A DNA stretch of 64,000 bases from CAIWHR01 sp963717695 (GTDB lineage Bacteria; Pseudomonadota; Gammaproteobacteria; Burkholderiales; Casimicrobiaceae), in assembly GCA_963717695.1 (NCBI GenBank), contig CAVQWR010000008.1, forward strand, positions 62,001-126,000, given 5' to 3'. Of the stretch, positions 1 to 9,007 are shown in pieces; position 1 is the stretch's first letter; each line of letters starts with the position of its first letter. A model generated the notes under the pieces. The model saw only the letters and a program-made list of their open reading frames with translations, searched no databases and was not told the DNA's origin. Made by a program: the position numbers and the translations under genes.

Positions 1-14
1 AACGGAGCAAATGC

Positions 15-503
15 ATGAACACGACCAACGCGTATGCCGCCAGGATGCGAACGCCTTTCGCCGTGCTCGGCATTCGCACGGCGGGGAACCTCGTCACCGC
101 AATCGAGTTTCTTCCACTCACGGAGCGTGCGCACGCACCTCGCGACAAGACTGCGGAACGGGCGGTGCGCGAGATCGAGCGCTACCTCGCCGACCCGCAC
201 CATCGCTTTCGCGTGCCGATCGCCCCGGGCGGAACGCCGTTCCGGCGCAAGGTGTGGGATGCGCTCGCCGCCATTCCGGTCGGCGAATCGCGCACCTATG
301 GCGAGCTCGCGCGCCTGCTGCACACCGCGCCGCGCGCAGTGGGCGGTGCGTGCGGCGCCAACCCCATCGCCGTCGTGACGCCCTGCCACCGCGTCGTCGG
401 CACGCACGGCTCGCTCGGCGGGTTCATGGGCGTCACCGCAGGCGACCCGCTTTCCGTGAAGCGCTGGCTGCTGATGCACGAAGGCTACCGCTTCGGCGCC
501 TGA
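15..503 (+). CDS. ogt: Methylated-DNA--protein-cysteine S-methyltransferase
   Basis: A 162-residue protein that would repair O6-alkylguanine in DNA by irreversible alkyl transfer to its own cysteine. The active-site PCHRV motif lies at residues 123-127 with acceptor Cys124, preceded by the RAVG arginine-finger segment near 107-110 and the NPIAV stretch typical of the family. The length fits a short Ogt/MGMT enzyme without the Ada regulatory domain. The chosen start gives the full N-terminal domain; other start codons within 20 bases are possible. A new transcription unit, xerD, follows in the same direction. Confidence 0.93.
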   Translation: MNTTNAYAARMRTPFAVLGIRTAGNLVTAIEFLPLTERAHAPRDKTAERAVREIERYLADPHHRFRVPIAPGGTPFRRKVWDALAAIPVGESRTYGELARLLHTAPRAVGGACGANPIAVVTPCHRVVGTHGSLGGFMGVTAGDPLSVKRWLLMHEGYRFGA

Positions 504-663
504 CGGGGCGTTAACCGTCGCCATCGACCGTGATGCTTTGTTGCGTGCGAATCTTCTTGCTTGCCTGTGTTCCCTATAGGCGGCGCTCTCGAAAAATCGC
601 TCGCGCCGCGCCTGACGACCGATGGCTCGCTTTCCGCCCCATCAGGATCCCCGGTCTGACCGA

Positions 664-1560
664 ATGTCCGACGCGACCAAGCTGATCGACGCGTTCTGCG
701 ACCAGGTCTGGCTGCAGGACGGCCTCGCGCCGACCTCGCTCGCGAGCTACCGGCGCGACCTCGGCGGCTGGGCGAAATGGCTGGAGGGCGCGGGGCGCAC
801 TCTGCTCGCCGCGCAGCGCGGCGACGTCGAGGGATTCCTCGCTGCGCAATATGCCGGCCGCGCGAAGGCAACGTCGATTGCGCGCCGGCTCTCCTCGCTG
901 CGTCGCTTCTATGCGCTGCAGGTGCAGCAGGGGACGCTCGCCGCGGACCCGACCTTGCGCGTGCGCTCGCCGAAGCTGCCGAGGCGGCTCCCAAAGAACG
1001 TTTCCGAAAAGGAGGTCGACGCGCTGCTCGCGGCACCGGTCACGGAAACGGTGCTGGGGCTGCGCGACCGCGCGATGCTCGAAACGCTCTACGCGACGGG
1101 GCTTCGCGTGTCCGAGCTCACCGGGCTCAAGATCGCGCAGGTATCGCTCGACATGGGCGTGGTCCGCGTGCTCGGCAAGGGTCGCAAGGAGCGCCTCGTG
1201 CCGCTCGGCGAGGAGGCGATCGCGTGGATCAAGCGCTACCTCGCCGAGGCGCGGACGGGGCTCGCCGACGGCGGCAAGAGCGACGCGCTCTTCCTGACCG
1301 CGCGACGCACGCCGATGACGCGCCAGGGATTCTGGCTGCTGATCAAGCGCTACGGGAAGAAGGCCGGAATTCCGGCGGCGCGGCTCTCGCCGCACGTGCT
1401 GCGCCACGCGTTCGCGACGCACCTCCTCAATCACGGCGCCGACCTGCGCGTCGTCCAGCTGCTGCTCGGGCATGCCGACATCACGACGACGACGATCTAC
1501 ACCCACGTCGCGCGCGAGCGGCTGAAGCAGCTGCACGCGCAGCATCATCCGCGCGGCTGA
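664..1560 (+). CDS. xerD: Site-specific tyrosine recombinase XerD
   Basis: A 298-residue tyrosine recombinase that, with XerC, resolves chromosome dimers at dif. All catalytic residues are visible: Arg148 (in ATGLRVSEL), Lys173 (GKGRKERLV), His244 and Arg247 (HVLRHAFATH), His270 (LLGHADI) and nucleophile Tyr279 (TIYTHV). The N-terminal SAM-like core-binding domain occupies about residues 1-100. I start at the ATG at 664 because the protein then begins like other XerD proteins; an in-frame ATG at 622 would add 14 residues that do not look family-like. The ybaK-type gene follows 9 bases after the stop, so the two are probably co-transcribed. Confidence 0.93.
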   Translation: MSDATKLIDAFCDQVWLQDGLAPTSLASYRRDLGGWAKWLEGAGRTLLAAQRGDVEGFLAAQYAGRAKATSIARRLSSLRRFYALQVQQGTLAADPTLRVRSPKLPRRLPKNVSEKEVDALLAAPVTETVLGLRDRAMLETLYATGLRVSELTGLKIAQVSLDMGVVRVLGKGRKERLVPLGEEAIAWIKRYLAEARTGLADGGKSDALFLTARRTPMTRQGFWLLIKRYGKKAGIPAARLSPHVLRHAFATHLLNHGADLRVVQLLLGHADITTTTIYTHVARERLKQLHAQHHPRG

Positions 1561-1569
1561 ACCACACCA

Positions 1570-2052
1570 ATGGCGAAGGACAAGCATCCCGCCACCGCGG
1601 CCGTCCGCGTGCTGCGCGAGCACGGCGTCGCGTTCACGCATCATCCTTATGCGTGGGAGGAACGCGGCGGCACCGAGGTGTCGGCACGCGAGCTCCGCGT
1701 CCCCGAGCACGCGGTGATCAAGACGCTGATCATGGAGGACGATGCGAAGCGCCCGCTCGTCGTGCTGATGCACGGCGATCGCGAGGTGTCGACCAAGAGC
1801 CTGGCGCGCCATCTCGGCGTCAAGACCGTGGCGCCGTGCACCCCCATCGTCGCCGACCGGCATTCCGGATACCAGGTCGGCGGCACCAGTCCGTTCGGCA
1901 CGCGCCGCGCGATGCCGGTGTACATGCAGCGTACGATCGCCGACCTGCCCTACCTCTACATCAACGGCGGTCGGCGCGGCTACCTCGTCGGCATGGCACC
2001 CGGCGATCTGATCCGCGTGCTGAAGCCCGTGCCCGCCGAGATCGCGGCATAG
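1570..2052 (+). CDS. ybaK: YbaK/EbsC-type aminoacyl-tRNA deacylase
   Basis: A 160-residue protein of the YbaK/ProX family, which hydrolyses mischarged Cys-tRNA(Pro) or similar aminoacyl-tRNAs in the cytoplasm. Features seen are the early VRVLREHGVAFTHHPY segment, the central VIKTLIMEDD strand and the C-terminal GGRRGYLVGMAPGDL region with its conserved Gly-Gly-Arg-Arg-Gly. The length is normal for the family. It starts 9 bases after xerD and reads in the same direction. The exact tRNA substrate cannot be read from the sequence. Confidence 0.85.
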   Translation: MAKDKHPATAAVRVLREHGVAFTHHPYAWEERGGTEVSARELRVPEHAVIKTLIMEDDAKRPLVVLMHGDREVSTKSLARHLGVKTVAPCTPIVADRHSGYQVGGTSPFGTRRAMPVYMQRTIADLPYLYINGGRRGYLVGMAPGDLIRVLKPVPAEIAA

Positions 2053-2082
2053 CAGGCGCGCCGCCTCCGAATCGCGGACCGC

Positions 2083-2460
2083 TCAGCTCGCGCGGTGACG
2101 CTCGATCGCCACACCGAGCTCCCTCACGCCCGCGATCGGCGCGAGCTTGGCGACGCGAACCTTCACCCAGGGCGCGGCGAACTCGGCGAGCACGATGTCG
2201 GCGATCGCCTGCGCGAAGCGCTCGAGCAGCGGATGCGGGTTGTCGGCAGCGAAGGCCTTGATCCGCGCGACGACCTGCGAGTAGTCGAGCGCGTCGGAGA
2301 GCTCGCCGGACCGGAATGCCTTGTCGGACGGCATGCCGAACTCGAGGTCGAGGCGGATGTTCTGCGGCATCCGCTTCTCCCATTCCCAGACGCCGATCTT
2401 CGCTTCGACGCGAAGATCGTGCACGAAGATCGCATTCGTGTCGGCTTTGCTAGAATCCAT
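2083..2460 (-). CDS. folB: Dihydroneopterin aldolase
   Basis: A 125-residue FolB, which converts dihydroneopterin to 6-hydroxymethyl-dihydropterin and glycolaldehyde in folate synthesis. The family pattern is clear: the N-terminal strand IFVHDLRVEAKIGVWEWEK, the substrate-anchoring segment LDYSQVVARI, and HPLLERFAQAIADIVL, followed by a terminal strand of the KVRVAKLAPI type. It is divergent from plsY with about 41 bases between the starts, an arrangement common in proteobacteria, so the two promoters must overlap. Confidence 0.92.
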   Translation of the reverse strand: MDSSKADTNAIFVHDLRVEAKIGVWEWEKRMPQNIRLDLEFGMPSDKAFRSGELSDALDYSQVVARIKAFAADNPHPLLERFAQAIADIVLAEFAAPWVKVRVAKLAPIAGVRELGVAIERHRAS

Positions 2461-2501
2461 GCGCCCATTCTAACGGACGCCGTCCCGCCCCTCGTGCCGC
2501 C

Positions 2502-3101
2502 ATGCTCGCATCGCTCCTCTTCGTCGGCGCCGCCTATCTCATCGGATCGGTGTCGTTCGCGGTCGTGAGCAGCAGGCTTCTCGGACTGCCGGATCCGCAC
2601 ACCTACGGCTCCGGCAATCCGGGCGCGACCAACGTCCTGCGCACCGGCAACAAGCTCGCGGCCGCGCTGACGCTCGCCGGCGACGGCGCCAAGGGTTGGC
2701 TCGCCGTGTTTCTCGCACAGCAGCTCGGGCCCGCATTCGACGTCGCCGCATGGACCGTGCCGGCCGTGGCGCTGGCAGCGTTCCTCGGCCACCTCTTTCC
2801 GGTGTTCCACGGTTTCGCCGGCGGCAAGGGTGTCGCCACCGCGTTCGGCATCATGCTCGCGCTGTCGTGGCCGCTTGCGCTCGCAATGGCGGCGATCTGG
2901 GCGGTGATGGCGCTGGGATTCAGGATCAGCTCGCTCGCCGCGCTGACCGCGGCGGCGCTCGCCCCGTTCGGCGCGTTCTATCTGTTCGGCAACACGCCCC
3001 CCGCTTGGATCTGGATCCCGATCGCCGCGCTTCTTTTCTGGCGGCACCGGGCGAACATCGCGAAGCTCCTCGCAGGCCGCGAGAGCCGGATCGGGCACTG
3101 A
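2502..3101 (+). CDS. plsY: Glycerol-3-phosphate acyltransferase PlsY
   Basis: A 199-residue inner-membrane enzyme that transfers acyl groups from acyl-phosphate to glycerol-3-phosphate, the first step of phospholipid synthesis. The three PlsY motifs are visible: the N-terminal YLIGSVSFAVV helix followed by GSGNPGATNVLRTGNK, the loop GHLFPVFHGFAGGKGVATAFG, and the C-terminal LLFWRHRANIAKLLAGRE. About five hydrophobic helices alternate with these loops. It diverges from folB and its stop directly abuts the stop of the convergent gene that follows. Confidence 0.93.
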   Translation: MLASLLFVGAAYLIGSVSFAVVSSRLLGLPDPHTYGSGNPGATNVLRTGNKLAAALTLAGDGAKGWLAVFLAQQLGPAFDVAAWTVPAVALAAFLGHLFPVFHGFAGGKGVATAFGIMLALSWPLALAMAAIWAVMALGFRISSLAALTAAALAPFGAFYLFGNTPPAWIWIPIAALLFWRHRANIAKLLAGRESRIGH

Positions 3102-3338
3102 TTACTTCGCAATCCGGTCCCTTTGCCATGCCGGTTGCGACTGGGTTGAGGATCGGCCCGGCGCCGGTGTTCCCGTCAACGCATGTTCCGGGAGTGGTGG
3201 GAGATTTCCGCACCATTCGCATCCCCACGCAGTACAGCGATAGCGCCAGACCGGCCTGACCCCCGAAAGCACGCGGTCAATCAGCCGCCGATGCACGCGG
3301 ATGAGCGGTTGACCACAGCGGGGGCACACCCTCGGCAT
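3102..3338 (-). CDS. Small zinc-ribbon-like hypothetical protein
   Basis: A 78-residue protein beginning VCPRCGQPLIRVHRRLIDR and containing a second cysteine group, CTAWGCEWCG. The CxxC...CxxxxCxxC layout suggests a zinc ribbon; nothing points to a particular partner. Its stop abuts that of plsY. Longer versions using upstream in-frame starts (for example near 3506) would add an Arg-rich stretch that looks like non-coding GC-rich sequence, so I prefer the short form. The function is unknown. Confidence 0.5.
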   Translation of the reverse strand: MPRVCPRCGQPLIRVHRRLIDRVLSGVRPVWRYRCTAWGCEWCGNLPPLPEHALTGTPAPGRSSTQSQPAWQRDRIAK

Positions 3339-3559
3339 CGTTCGATCCGCGTCGTTCGCCTCGAAGCCAGTTTCGATCGCCAAAGACAAGTCCGGGTTCC
3401 CGAATCGCCGACGATAGACCCTCCGCCGCCGGAAAGCACGTGATTCGCCGCGAGACGTGGCCAGGCCCCGAGTACGGGGCGGGGCGGCACGCTGCCTGGA
3501 ATACATGTCGCGCAATGCGGCTTTCCGGGCGGTCGCCTCCGGGGAAGCGCTGCGACTGA

Positions 3560-3877
3560 TCAGCCGCGCGTGCACAGCACGTCGGCGGTAACGTCGAGGA
3601 AGTGGGCGATGCGCTCGAAGGGGCACAACGCGGAATGCAGGAGCGCGAGGGCCACGAGGCTCCGTTCGGCGTCCTCCGCCGCGATCACGCGGCGCGGATC
3701 GGGCAGGTCGCGCGGGGCTCCGCGCCGGCGGGCCCCTTCGGCGTCGACCGCATTCGCGAGCCATTTGCGGAGCTCAGGGACGAAGACCGACTCGTCTTCG
3801 ATCGCGATGCGCAACGACTCGAGATCGTCGTCGGCCATGGCGGCGAGCGCGGCTGCAATGTCGGCGCGGTTGCCCAT
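3560..3877 (-). CDS. Hypothetical protein
   Basis: An open frame of about 105 residues, acidic and helical in character (MADDDLESLRIAIEDESVF near the start, FERIAHFLDVTADVL near the end). I do not recognise the family. The amino-acid composition is more balanced than in the shadow frames around it, which favours a real gene. An alternative start at 3919 would add 14 residues. It lies between the small zinc-ribbon protein and the SDR gene, all on the minus strand. Confidence 0.45.
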   Translation of the reverse strand: MGNRADIAAALAAMADDDLESLRIAIEDESVFVPELRKWLANAVDAEGARRRGAPRDLPDPRRVIAAEDAERSLVALALLHSALCPFERIAHFLDVTADVLCTRG

Positions 3878-3943
3878 CGGCGAATGCATCGCTCGCGTGA
3901 CTCCGTCACCGCGGGTCACGCGACGCTCGAGATCCCGGAACCG

Positions 3944-4759
3944 CTACGCGGGCGCGTGCCAGCCGGCGTCGGCCCAGAGCTCGCCGCTGACCGCGGAATT
4001 GACGAGCATGAAGCAGATCGCATCGGCGATCTCCTCGGGGCGGATGAGACGGGAGAGTTGCGTGAACGGCAGGATGTGCTTGCTGATGTAGTCGTCGCCC
4101 ATCGCGCGCACCATCGGCGTGTCGGTGAAGCCCGGATGGATCAGTCCGCAACGAACGCCGTAGAAGACCGCTTCCTTCATGATCGTGGCGGCCGCGCCTT
4201 CGAGGCCGGCCTTGGTGCTTGCATACGAGATCTGGCCGCGGTTTCCCTGCGAGGACACGGAGCCGATGAAGACGATCGCGCCCTGCATGCCTTCGGACGG
4301 GTGCCAGCGCTTCAGGCCGCGCGCCGCGCGGTTCTCGGCGATGCGCCCGATCATTTCGAGCGCCCAGTACACCGGCGCGATGAGATTCACGTCGATCACC
4401 TGGCGGAAGCGCTCGATCGGATAGATGCGCGCCTTGCCCGTCTCCTTGTCGATCCGGACGGCGAGATCGTCGCGGGTGATCCCCGCGGCCGGCACACACA
4501 TCGTGACGGTGTCGAACTCGCTGCTGATCGAATCGAAGACGGATGCACGGAACGCCGCATCGGTCGTGTCGCCGCGATACGCGAAGGCAACCTTCCTGCC
4601 GGCGTCGGCATTGACTTCGGCGGCGACGCTGTCGATGTTGTCGCCCATGTCGACGAGCGCCAGCGCGCGCACGTTGCGACGCGCGAGTTCCGCGGCGACT
4701 GCACGTCCGATGCCGCTCGCTGCGCCCGTGACGACCGCAACCTTACCGGTGATTTCCAT
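3944..4759 (-). CDS. Short-chain dehydrogenase/reductase
   Basis: A 271-residue NAD(P)-dependent SDR. The cofactor loop TGAASGIG lies near residues 11-18, followed by the VDMGDN segment after the second strand, the catalytic Ser in GSVSSQGNRG and the YASTK catalytic Tyr-Lys pair. The C-terminus differs from FabG in ending WADAGWHAPA. I start at the ATG at 4759 (MEITGKVAVVTG), because upstream in-frame starts add an unrelated 20 residues. The substrate is not predictable; no pathway partner is adjacent. Confidence 0.8.
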   Translation of the reverse strand: MEITGKVAVVTGAASGIGRAVAAELARRNVRALALVDMGDNIDSVAAEVNADAGRKVAFAYRGDTTDAAFRASVFDSISSEFDTVTMCVPAAGITRDDLAVRIDKETGKARIYPIERFRQVIDVNLIAPVYWALEMIGRIAENRAARGLKRWHPSEGMQGAIVFIGSVSSQGNRGQISYASTKAGLEGAAATIMKEAVFYGVRCGLIHPGFTDTPMVRAMGDDYISKHILPFTQLSRLIRPEEIADAICFMLVNSAVSGELWADAGWHAPA

Positions 4760-4908
4760 TTCCGCTCCTGACCGAATGCTGCACTGCAGCATCCTAACCT
4801 CTTTGCGGTGGGATGTCACCGGGTTCGATCAACGCGCCCCGACTCAGGAGACGGACGGTCGGGGACGATCGGCGCCGGCGCGCCTGCCCCGGCACCGGAG
4901 TACGATGG

Positions 4909-5967
4909 CTAGGGGCGCGCGACCGCCGGCGCAGCCGGGGCGCCAGGGGTGGTGAGCGACGCCAGCTCCCAGCGCGGCCGGACCGAGAACTCGATCGCGC
5001 CGGTCGCCGCGTCGCGCAGCCGCAGCGCCCCGACCAGCGCGATCATCGCACCGTTGTCGGTGCAGAACGCAAGGTCCGGGAAGAAGAGGCGGGCCCCGCG
5101 CCGCGCCGCCGCGGCAGAAAGCGCCGCACGAAGCTCGGCGTTCGCGCCGACTCCGCCGGCGACGACCAGCCGGTCGTGTCCGGTCGCGTCGAGCGCCGCC
5201 AGCGCCTTCGCGACCAGGACGTCGACGACGGCGTGCTGGAATTCGCGGGCAATGTCGGCTTTCCGGGCCGAATCGAGCACTCCCGCGGCCTCGGCGCGGC
5301 GCACCTGCGTCAGGACCGCCGTCTTCAAGCCGCTGAAGCTCATCGCGAGATCGCCGCTATCCCTCATCGGCCTCGGCAGCGCCACGGCGCCGTCGCGGCC
5401 GTCGCGCGCGAGACGCGCGATCGACGGACCGCCCGGGTACGGAAGGCCCAGGAGTTGCGCCGTCTTGTCGAAGGCCTCGCCCGCGGCGTCGTCCAGCGTA
5501 TCGCCCAACAGGCGGTAGCGCCCGACGCCGGCGACCTCGATCAGCTGCGTGTGCCCCCCCGACACCAGCAGGGCAACGAACGGGAATTCGGGCTTCGGGT
5601 CGGACAGCAGCGGCGACAGCAGGTGGCCCTCCATGTGGTGGACGCCGATGACCGGACATCCGAGCGCGTAGCCCAGTGCGCTTGCGACACTCGCGCCGAC
5701 GAGCAGCGCGCCGGCGAGACCGGGTCCCTGCGTGTAGGCGATGCCGTCGAGCTCGCCGGGAACCGTGCCCGCGTCGCGCAGCACCCGCTGCGCCAGCGGG
5801 ACGACCCGCCGGACATGATCGCGCGATGCAAGCTCGGGCACGACGCCGCCGTAGGCCTCGTGCATCGCGACCTGCGAGTGCAGCGCGTCGGCCAGGAGCC
5901 CGCGCTCCGTGTCGTAGACCGCGAGGCCGGTCTCGTCGCAGGAGGTTTCGATGCCGAGGACGCGCAT
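4909..5967 (-). CDS. tsaD: tRNA threonylcarbamoyladenosine transferase TsaD
   Basis: A 352-residue ASKHA-fold protein that with TsaB and TsaE transfers the threonylcarbamoyl group to A37 of ANN-decoding tRNAs. It opens MRVLGIETSCDETG and carries the metal-binding motif HEAYGGVVPELASRDH, the later nucleotide-binding segment VSGGHTQL, and a family-type AGGVGANAELR near residue 270. I choose the ATG at 5967, which puts the family N-terminus first. It is divergent from rpsU, the usual arrangement next to the macromolecular synthesis operon. Confidence 0.94.
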   Translation of the reverse strand: MRVLGIETSCDETGLAVYDTERGLLADALHSQVAMHEAYGGVVPELASRDHVRRVVPLAQRVLRDAGTVPGELDGIAYTQGPGLAGALLVGASVASALGYALGCPVIGVHHMEGHLLSPLLSDPKPEFPFVALLVSGGHTQLIEVAGVGRYRLLGDTLDDAAGEAFDKTAQLLGLPYPGGPSIARLARDGRDGAVALPRPMRDSGDLAMSFSGLKTAVLTQVRRAEAAGVLDSARKADIAREFQHAVVDVLVAKALAALDATGHDRLVVAGGVGANAELRAALSAAAARRGARLFFPDLAFCTDNGAMIALVGALRLRDAATGAIEFSVRPRWELASLTTPGAPAAPAVARP

Positions 5968-6105
5968 GGGAGGTGTGGGGGTGAAGGATGCCGGGCAGGC
6001 GCGGTCTCGAGGAAAACCCCCGGTCGATACGATACAGGATCGATACGGCGCGCCATGACCCGAAAACCCGACCTGCGCCGCCGGTTCCTCATCCACCGGT
6101 CATGG

Positions 6106-6134
6106 TTGCGGCAGGCGGCAGAGCCTGTTAAAAT
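6106..6134 (+). promoter_or_regulatory. Sigma-70-type promoter of rpsU
   Basis: TTGCGG (6106-6111) and TAAAAT (6129-6134) are separated by exactly 17 bases, 45 bases ahead of the rpsU start codon. Both hexamers differ little from TTGACA/TATAAT, and the position fits the main promoter of the rpsU operon. Confidence 0.65.
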
Positions 6135-6178
6135 TCAAGGCTGTCGAAAAGATTGGCACCGCCAAAGGATACGTTTAC

Positions 6179-6391
6179 ATGCCCAGCGTTCGAGTTCGTG
6201 AGAATGAGCCTTTTGAAGTGGCGTTGCGCCGCTTCAAGCGCACCATCGAGAAGACCGGTCTCCTGACCGAGCTTCGCGCGCGCGAGTTCTACGAGAAGCC
6301 CACGTCCGAGCGCAAGCGCAAGCTCGCGGCGGCGGTGAAGCGTCACTACAAGCGCCTGCGCAGCCAGCAGCTGCCGCCGAAGCTCTACTAG
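6179..6391 (+). CDS. rpsU: 30S ribosomal protein S21
   Basis: A 70-residue S21, a small-subunit protein needed for initiation on many mRNAs. The sequence is typical: PSVRVRENEPFEVALRRFKR at the start, an ALR-RFKR helix, and a basic C-terminus ending RLRSQQLPPKLY. It is the first gene of the macromolecular synthesis operon, with yqeY, dnaG and rpoD downstream. An intrinsic terminator-like hairpin just after the stop would let rpsU be made in excess over the downstream genes. Confidence 0.97.
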   Translation: MPSVRVRENEPFEVALRRFKRTIEKTGLLTELRAREFYEKPTSERKRKLAAAVKRHYKRLRSQQLPPKLY

Positions 6392-6418
6392 GGCGCGGCC
6401 CGCATTGCAGGCAGGCGA

Positions 6419-6448
6419 AGGGGCGAAGCGATTCGCCCCTTTTTGTTT
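6419..6448 (+). terminator. Hairpin plus T-run after rpsU
   Basis: The arms AGGGGCGAA (6419-6427) and TTCGCCCCT (6432-6440) close a GCGA loop and run into TTTTT. It lies 25 bases before yqeY and probably acts as a partial terminator within the operon. Confidence 0.8.
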
Positions 6449-6468
6449 TTCGTGCGAAAGGATCCGGC

Positions 6469-6915
6469 ATGACGCTGAAGGCGAAGATCACCGAGGACAT
6501 GAAGACTGCGATGCGGGCCCACGACACGGCGCGCCTCGCGACGATCCGGATGCTGCTCGCGGCGGTGAAGCAGCGCGAGGTCGACGAGCGGATCGAGCTC
6601 ACCGATGCCGACGTGGTGGCGGTCATCGAGAAGATGATCAAGCAGCGCAAGGACTCGATCACGCAGTTCGAGGCCGGGCACCGGATGGACCTCGCCGACA
6701 TCGAGCGTGCCGAGACGGCGGTGCTGGCGGGCTACATGCCGGCGGCACTGTCGGAGGCGGAGATCGACGCGGAAATCGCGTCCGCACTGGCCGCCACCGG
6801 AACCGGCGGAATGGCCGCGATGGGCAAGGTGATGGCCATCCTGAAGCCTAAGCTCGCCGGTCGCGCCGACATGGCGGCCGTCTCGGCAAGGGTGAAGGCG
6901 AGGCTCGCCGGCTGA
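6469..6915 (+). CDS. yqeY: GatB/YqeY domain protein
   Basis: A 148-residue YqeY-type protein related to the C-terminal tRNA-binding domain of GatB. It begins MTLKAKITEDMKTAMRAHDT and has the family stretches TIRMLLAAVKQREVDER and GTGGMAAMGKVMAIL near the end. The biochemical role of stand-alone YqeY is not settled. Its place between rpsU and dnaG is standard for betaproteobacteria. It is intact and of normal length. Confidence 0.9.
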   Translation: MTLKAKITEDMKTAMRAHDTARLATIRMLLAAVKQREVDERIELTDADVVAVIEKMIKQRKDSITQFEAGHRMDLADIERAETAVLAGYMPAALSEAEIDAEIASALAATGTGGMAAMGKVMAILKPKLAGRADMAAVSARVKARLAG

Positions 6916-6975
6916 GTTTCGGAGCGCCGACGGATGGCCGTCGCCCTCCCCTTCGCTGGCCCGGGATTTGCCTCC

Positions 6976-7003
6976 TTTCCGAGCGGCGCAGGTTGCCTAT
7001 AAT
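6976..7003 (+). promoter_or_regulatory. Probable dnaG promoter
   Basis: A perfect TATAAT lies at 6998-7003, about 100 bases before dnaG, with a weak -35-like TTTCCG at 6976-6981 (spacing 16). The -10 element is convincing, the -35 is not. It would give dnaG-rpoD a promoter independent of rpsU. Confidence 0.5.
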
Positions 7004-7106
7004 CCTTGCATTCCCTGCCGTGTGAAGCATCCGGGCGGCCCCTTGGCGGGGTCGCCCGCGATGCCGCACTTCGGCGGCACGCCGCAGTGCTTGCAGCGTC
7101 AAGTCG

Positions 7107-8921
7107 ATGATTCCGAACGATTTCATACAAACGCTGCTGTCCCGCGTCGACATTGTCGACGTCGTCGACCGGCTCGTTCCCCTCAAGAAGGCCGGCGCCA
7201 ACTACGTCGCCTGCTGCCCTTTCCACAGCGAAAAGACGCCCTCGTTCACCGTCAGTCAGCCAAAGCAGTTCTATCACTGCTTCGGCTGCGGCGCCCACGG
7301 CACCGCCATCGGCTTCCTGATGGAGTTCAGCGGCAAGACGTTTCCGGAGGCGGTGGAGGAGCTCGCGCGGGACGCCGGGGTCGAGGTGCCGCGGGTCGAG
7401 GCGCGCCCGGGCGAAGCGGAGCGTCGGGAACAGGCACAGGATCTCGCCGGCCTGCTGCTCGCGGCCGCCAAGTTCTATCGGGCGGCGCTGAAGGACGCCC
7501 CGCGCGCCATCGAGTACCTCAAAGGCCGCGGACTGACCGGCGCGATCGCCGCGCATTTCGGCATCGGCTACGCGCCCGACGGCTGGCAGCCGCTCGCCGC
7601 AGCCTTCGAGCGCTACGACGATCCGGAGCTGGAGACGGCCGGTCTCGTCCTGGCCGGGGATGCCGGCAAGCGCTACGACCGATTCCGCGACCGGATCATG
7701 TTCCCGATCCACGACAGCCGCGGCCAGGTCATCGGTTTTGGCGGCCGCGTGCTGGGCGACGGTGAGCCAAAATACCTTAACTCCCCGGAAACACCCCTCT
7801 TCTCCAAGGGACGTGAGCTCTACGGCCTCTATCTTGCACGCAACGCGATTCGCGACGCCGGCAAGGTGATCGTGGTCGAAGGCTACATGGACGTCGTCGC
7901 GCTGGCGCAGCACGGCGTCGATTACGCGGTGGCCACGCTCGGCACCGCAACCACGCCGATCCACGTCCAGAAGCTGCTGCGGCAGTCCGACCGGGTGATC
8001 TTCTGCTTCGACGGCGATACGGCCGGACGCAAGGCGGCGTGGCGGGCGCTCGAGAACGCCCTGCCGGCGCTGGTCGACGGCAAGAACGCCGGCTTCCTCT
8101 TCCTGCCGGACGGCGAGGACCCGGACGATTACGTCCGCGCTCGTGGCAAGGCTGCATTCGAGGCGCTGATCGAGCGCGCGACCCCGCTGTCCGAGTACCT
8201 GCTCGCCGAGCTTTCCGCGCGGCACCCGCCCGTGAATGCCGAGGGACGCGCCGCACTGGTCACCGCCGCCCGGCCGCTGCTAGCCCAGATCACCGCGCCC
8301 GTGATGGCAGCTCTGCTGCGCCGACGCCTGGCGGACCTTACCGGGCTTCCCGAAGTCGAGCTCAAGGATCTGCTGCGCCCCCAGGGCCATGAGCGGCAGC
8401 CCGTCCACGCGGCGCCGGCGGCGGAAGGGCGCCCCCGCGCGCGAACGGGACCCGGTCGCTCCGGCCAGCGCGAGAAGCCGTCGCTCGTCCGCGAGATGAT
8501 CCAGGCGCTGCTGTTGCAGCCCGACCTCGCCCACACGGTCGTCGTGCCCCGACCGGCCGATGGAACGCCCGAAGGTGCCGCGCTGGCGGCGCTCGTCGAT
8601 TTCTGCACCGATTGTGAGCACCCACTGACCACGCCCGGGGTATTTCAGCATTTCGTGGGCACGCTCCACGAGCGTGTGCTGTCGAAAGCATTGGCAACCG
8701 CCGAGGATCACGGCATCACCGCGGAACAGGCGGCCCAGCACCTCGTCGCCGGCGTCGCACGGTACTGGTCGCAGGCGCAGCTGGCCGGGCGCCCCGTCGC
8801 GGCGGAGGTGCCGACCGCCGACGCCAAGCCCGAGGATGCCGAGCGCCTTCGGCAGCTCGAAATCGTGCGCCGGGCGTCGGCCCCGGCGTCCCACCCGGCG
8901 CCAGATCGGAGCCGGTCGTGA
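7107..8921 (+). CDS. dnaG: DNA primase
   Basis: A 604-residue primase that makes RNA primers at the replication fork. The N-terminal zinc-binding domain has Cys37, His40, Cys58 and Cys61 (CCPFH...CFGCG). The TOPRIM core follows with VVEGYMDVVAL near residues 253-263 and the metal-binding FDGDTAG near 300. The C-terminal third, about 430-604, should be the DnaB-interacting domain and is less conserved, with an Arg/Pro-rich linker. It is intact and sits between yqeY and rpoD as expected. Confidence 0.96.
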   Translation: MIPNDFIQTLLSRVDIVDVVDRLVPLKKAGANYVACCPFHSEKTPSFTVSQPKQFYHCFGCGAHGTAIGFLMEFSGKTFPEAVEELARDAGVEVPRVEARPGEAERREQAQDLAGLLLAAAKFYRAALKDAPRAIEYLKGRGLTGAIAAHFGIGYAPDGWQPLAAAFERYDDPELETAGLVLAGDAGKRYDRFRDRIMFPIHDSRGQVIGFGGRVLGDGEPKYLNSPETPLFSKGRELYGLYLARNAIRDAGKVIVVEGYMDVVALAQHGVDYAVATLGTATTPIHVQKLLRQSDRVIFCFDGDTAGRKAAWRALENALPALVDGKNAGFLFLPDGEDPDDYVRARGKAAFEALIERATPLSEYLLAELSARHPPVNAEGRAALVTAARPLLAQITAPVMAALLRRRLADLTGLPEVELKDLLRPQGHERQPVHAAPAAEGRPRARTGPGRSGQREKPSLVREMIQALLLQPDLAHTVVVPRPADGTPEGAALAALVDFCTDCEHPLTTPGVFQHFVGTLHERVLSKALATAEDHGITAEQAAQHLVAGVARYWSQAQLAGRPVAAEVPTADAKPEDAERLRQLEIVRRASAPASHPAPDRSRS

Positions 8922-9007
8922 CGAGCCGGTATTCGTGCCACGACGCCGGCGCCGCACGCGTGCCGAATGGATCGAGTGCAGCTGCACAGAATTGCCTATC
9001 CGCATGT

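Noticed and set aside
574..1863. A 429-codon minus-strand frame opposite xerD
   Set aside because: It is an antisense shadow of conserved coding sequence.
777..2261. A 494-codon plus-strand frame overlapping xerD and the YbaK gene
   Set aside because: It overlaps two well-supported genes and folB, and its Ala/Arg-rich product has no family features.
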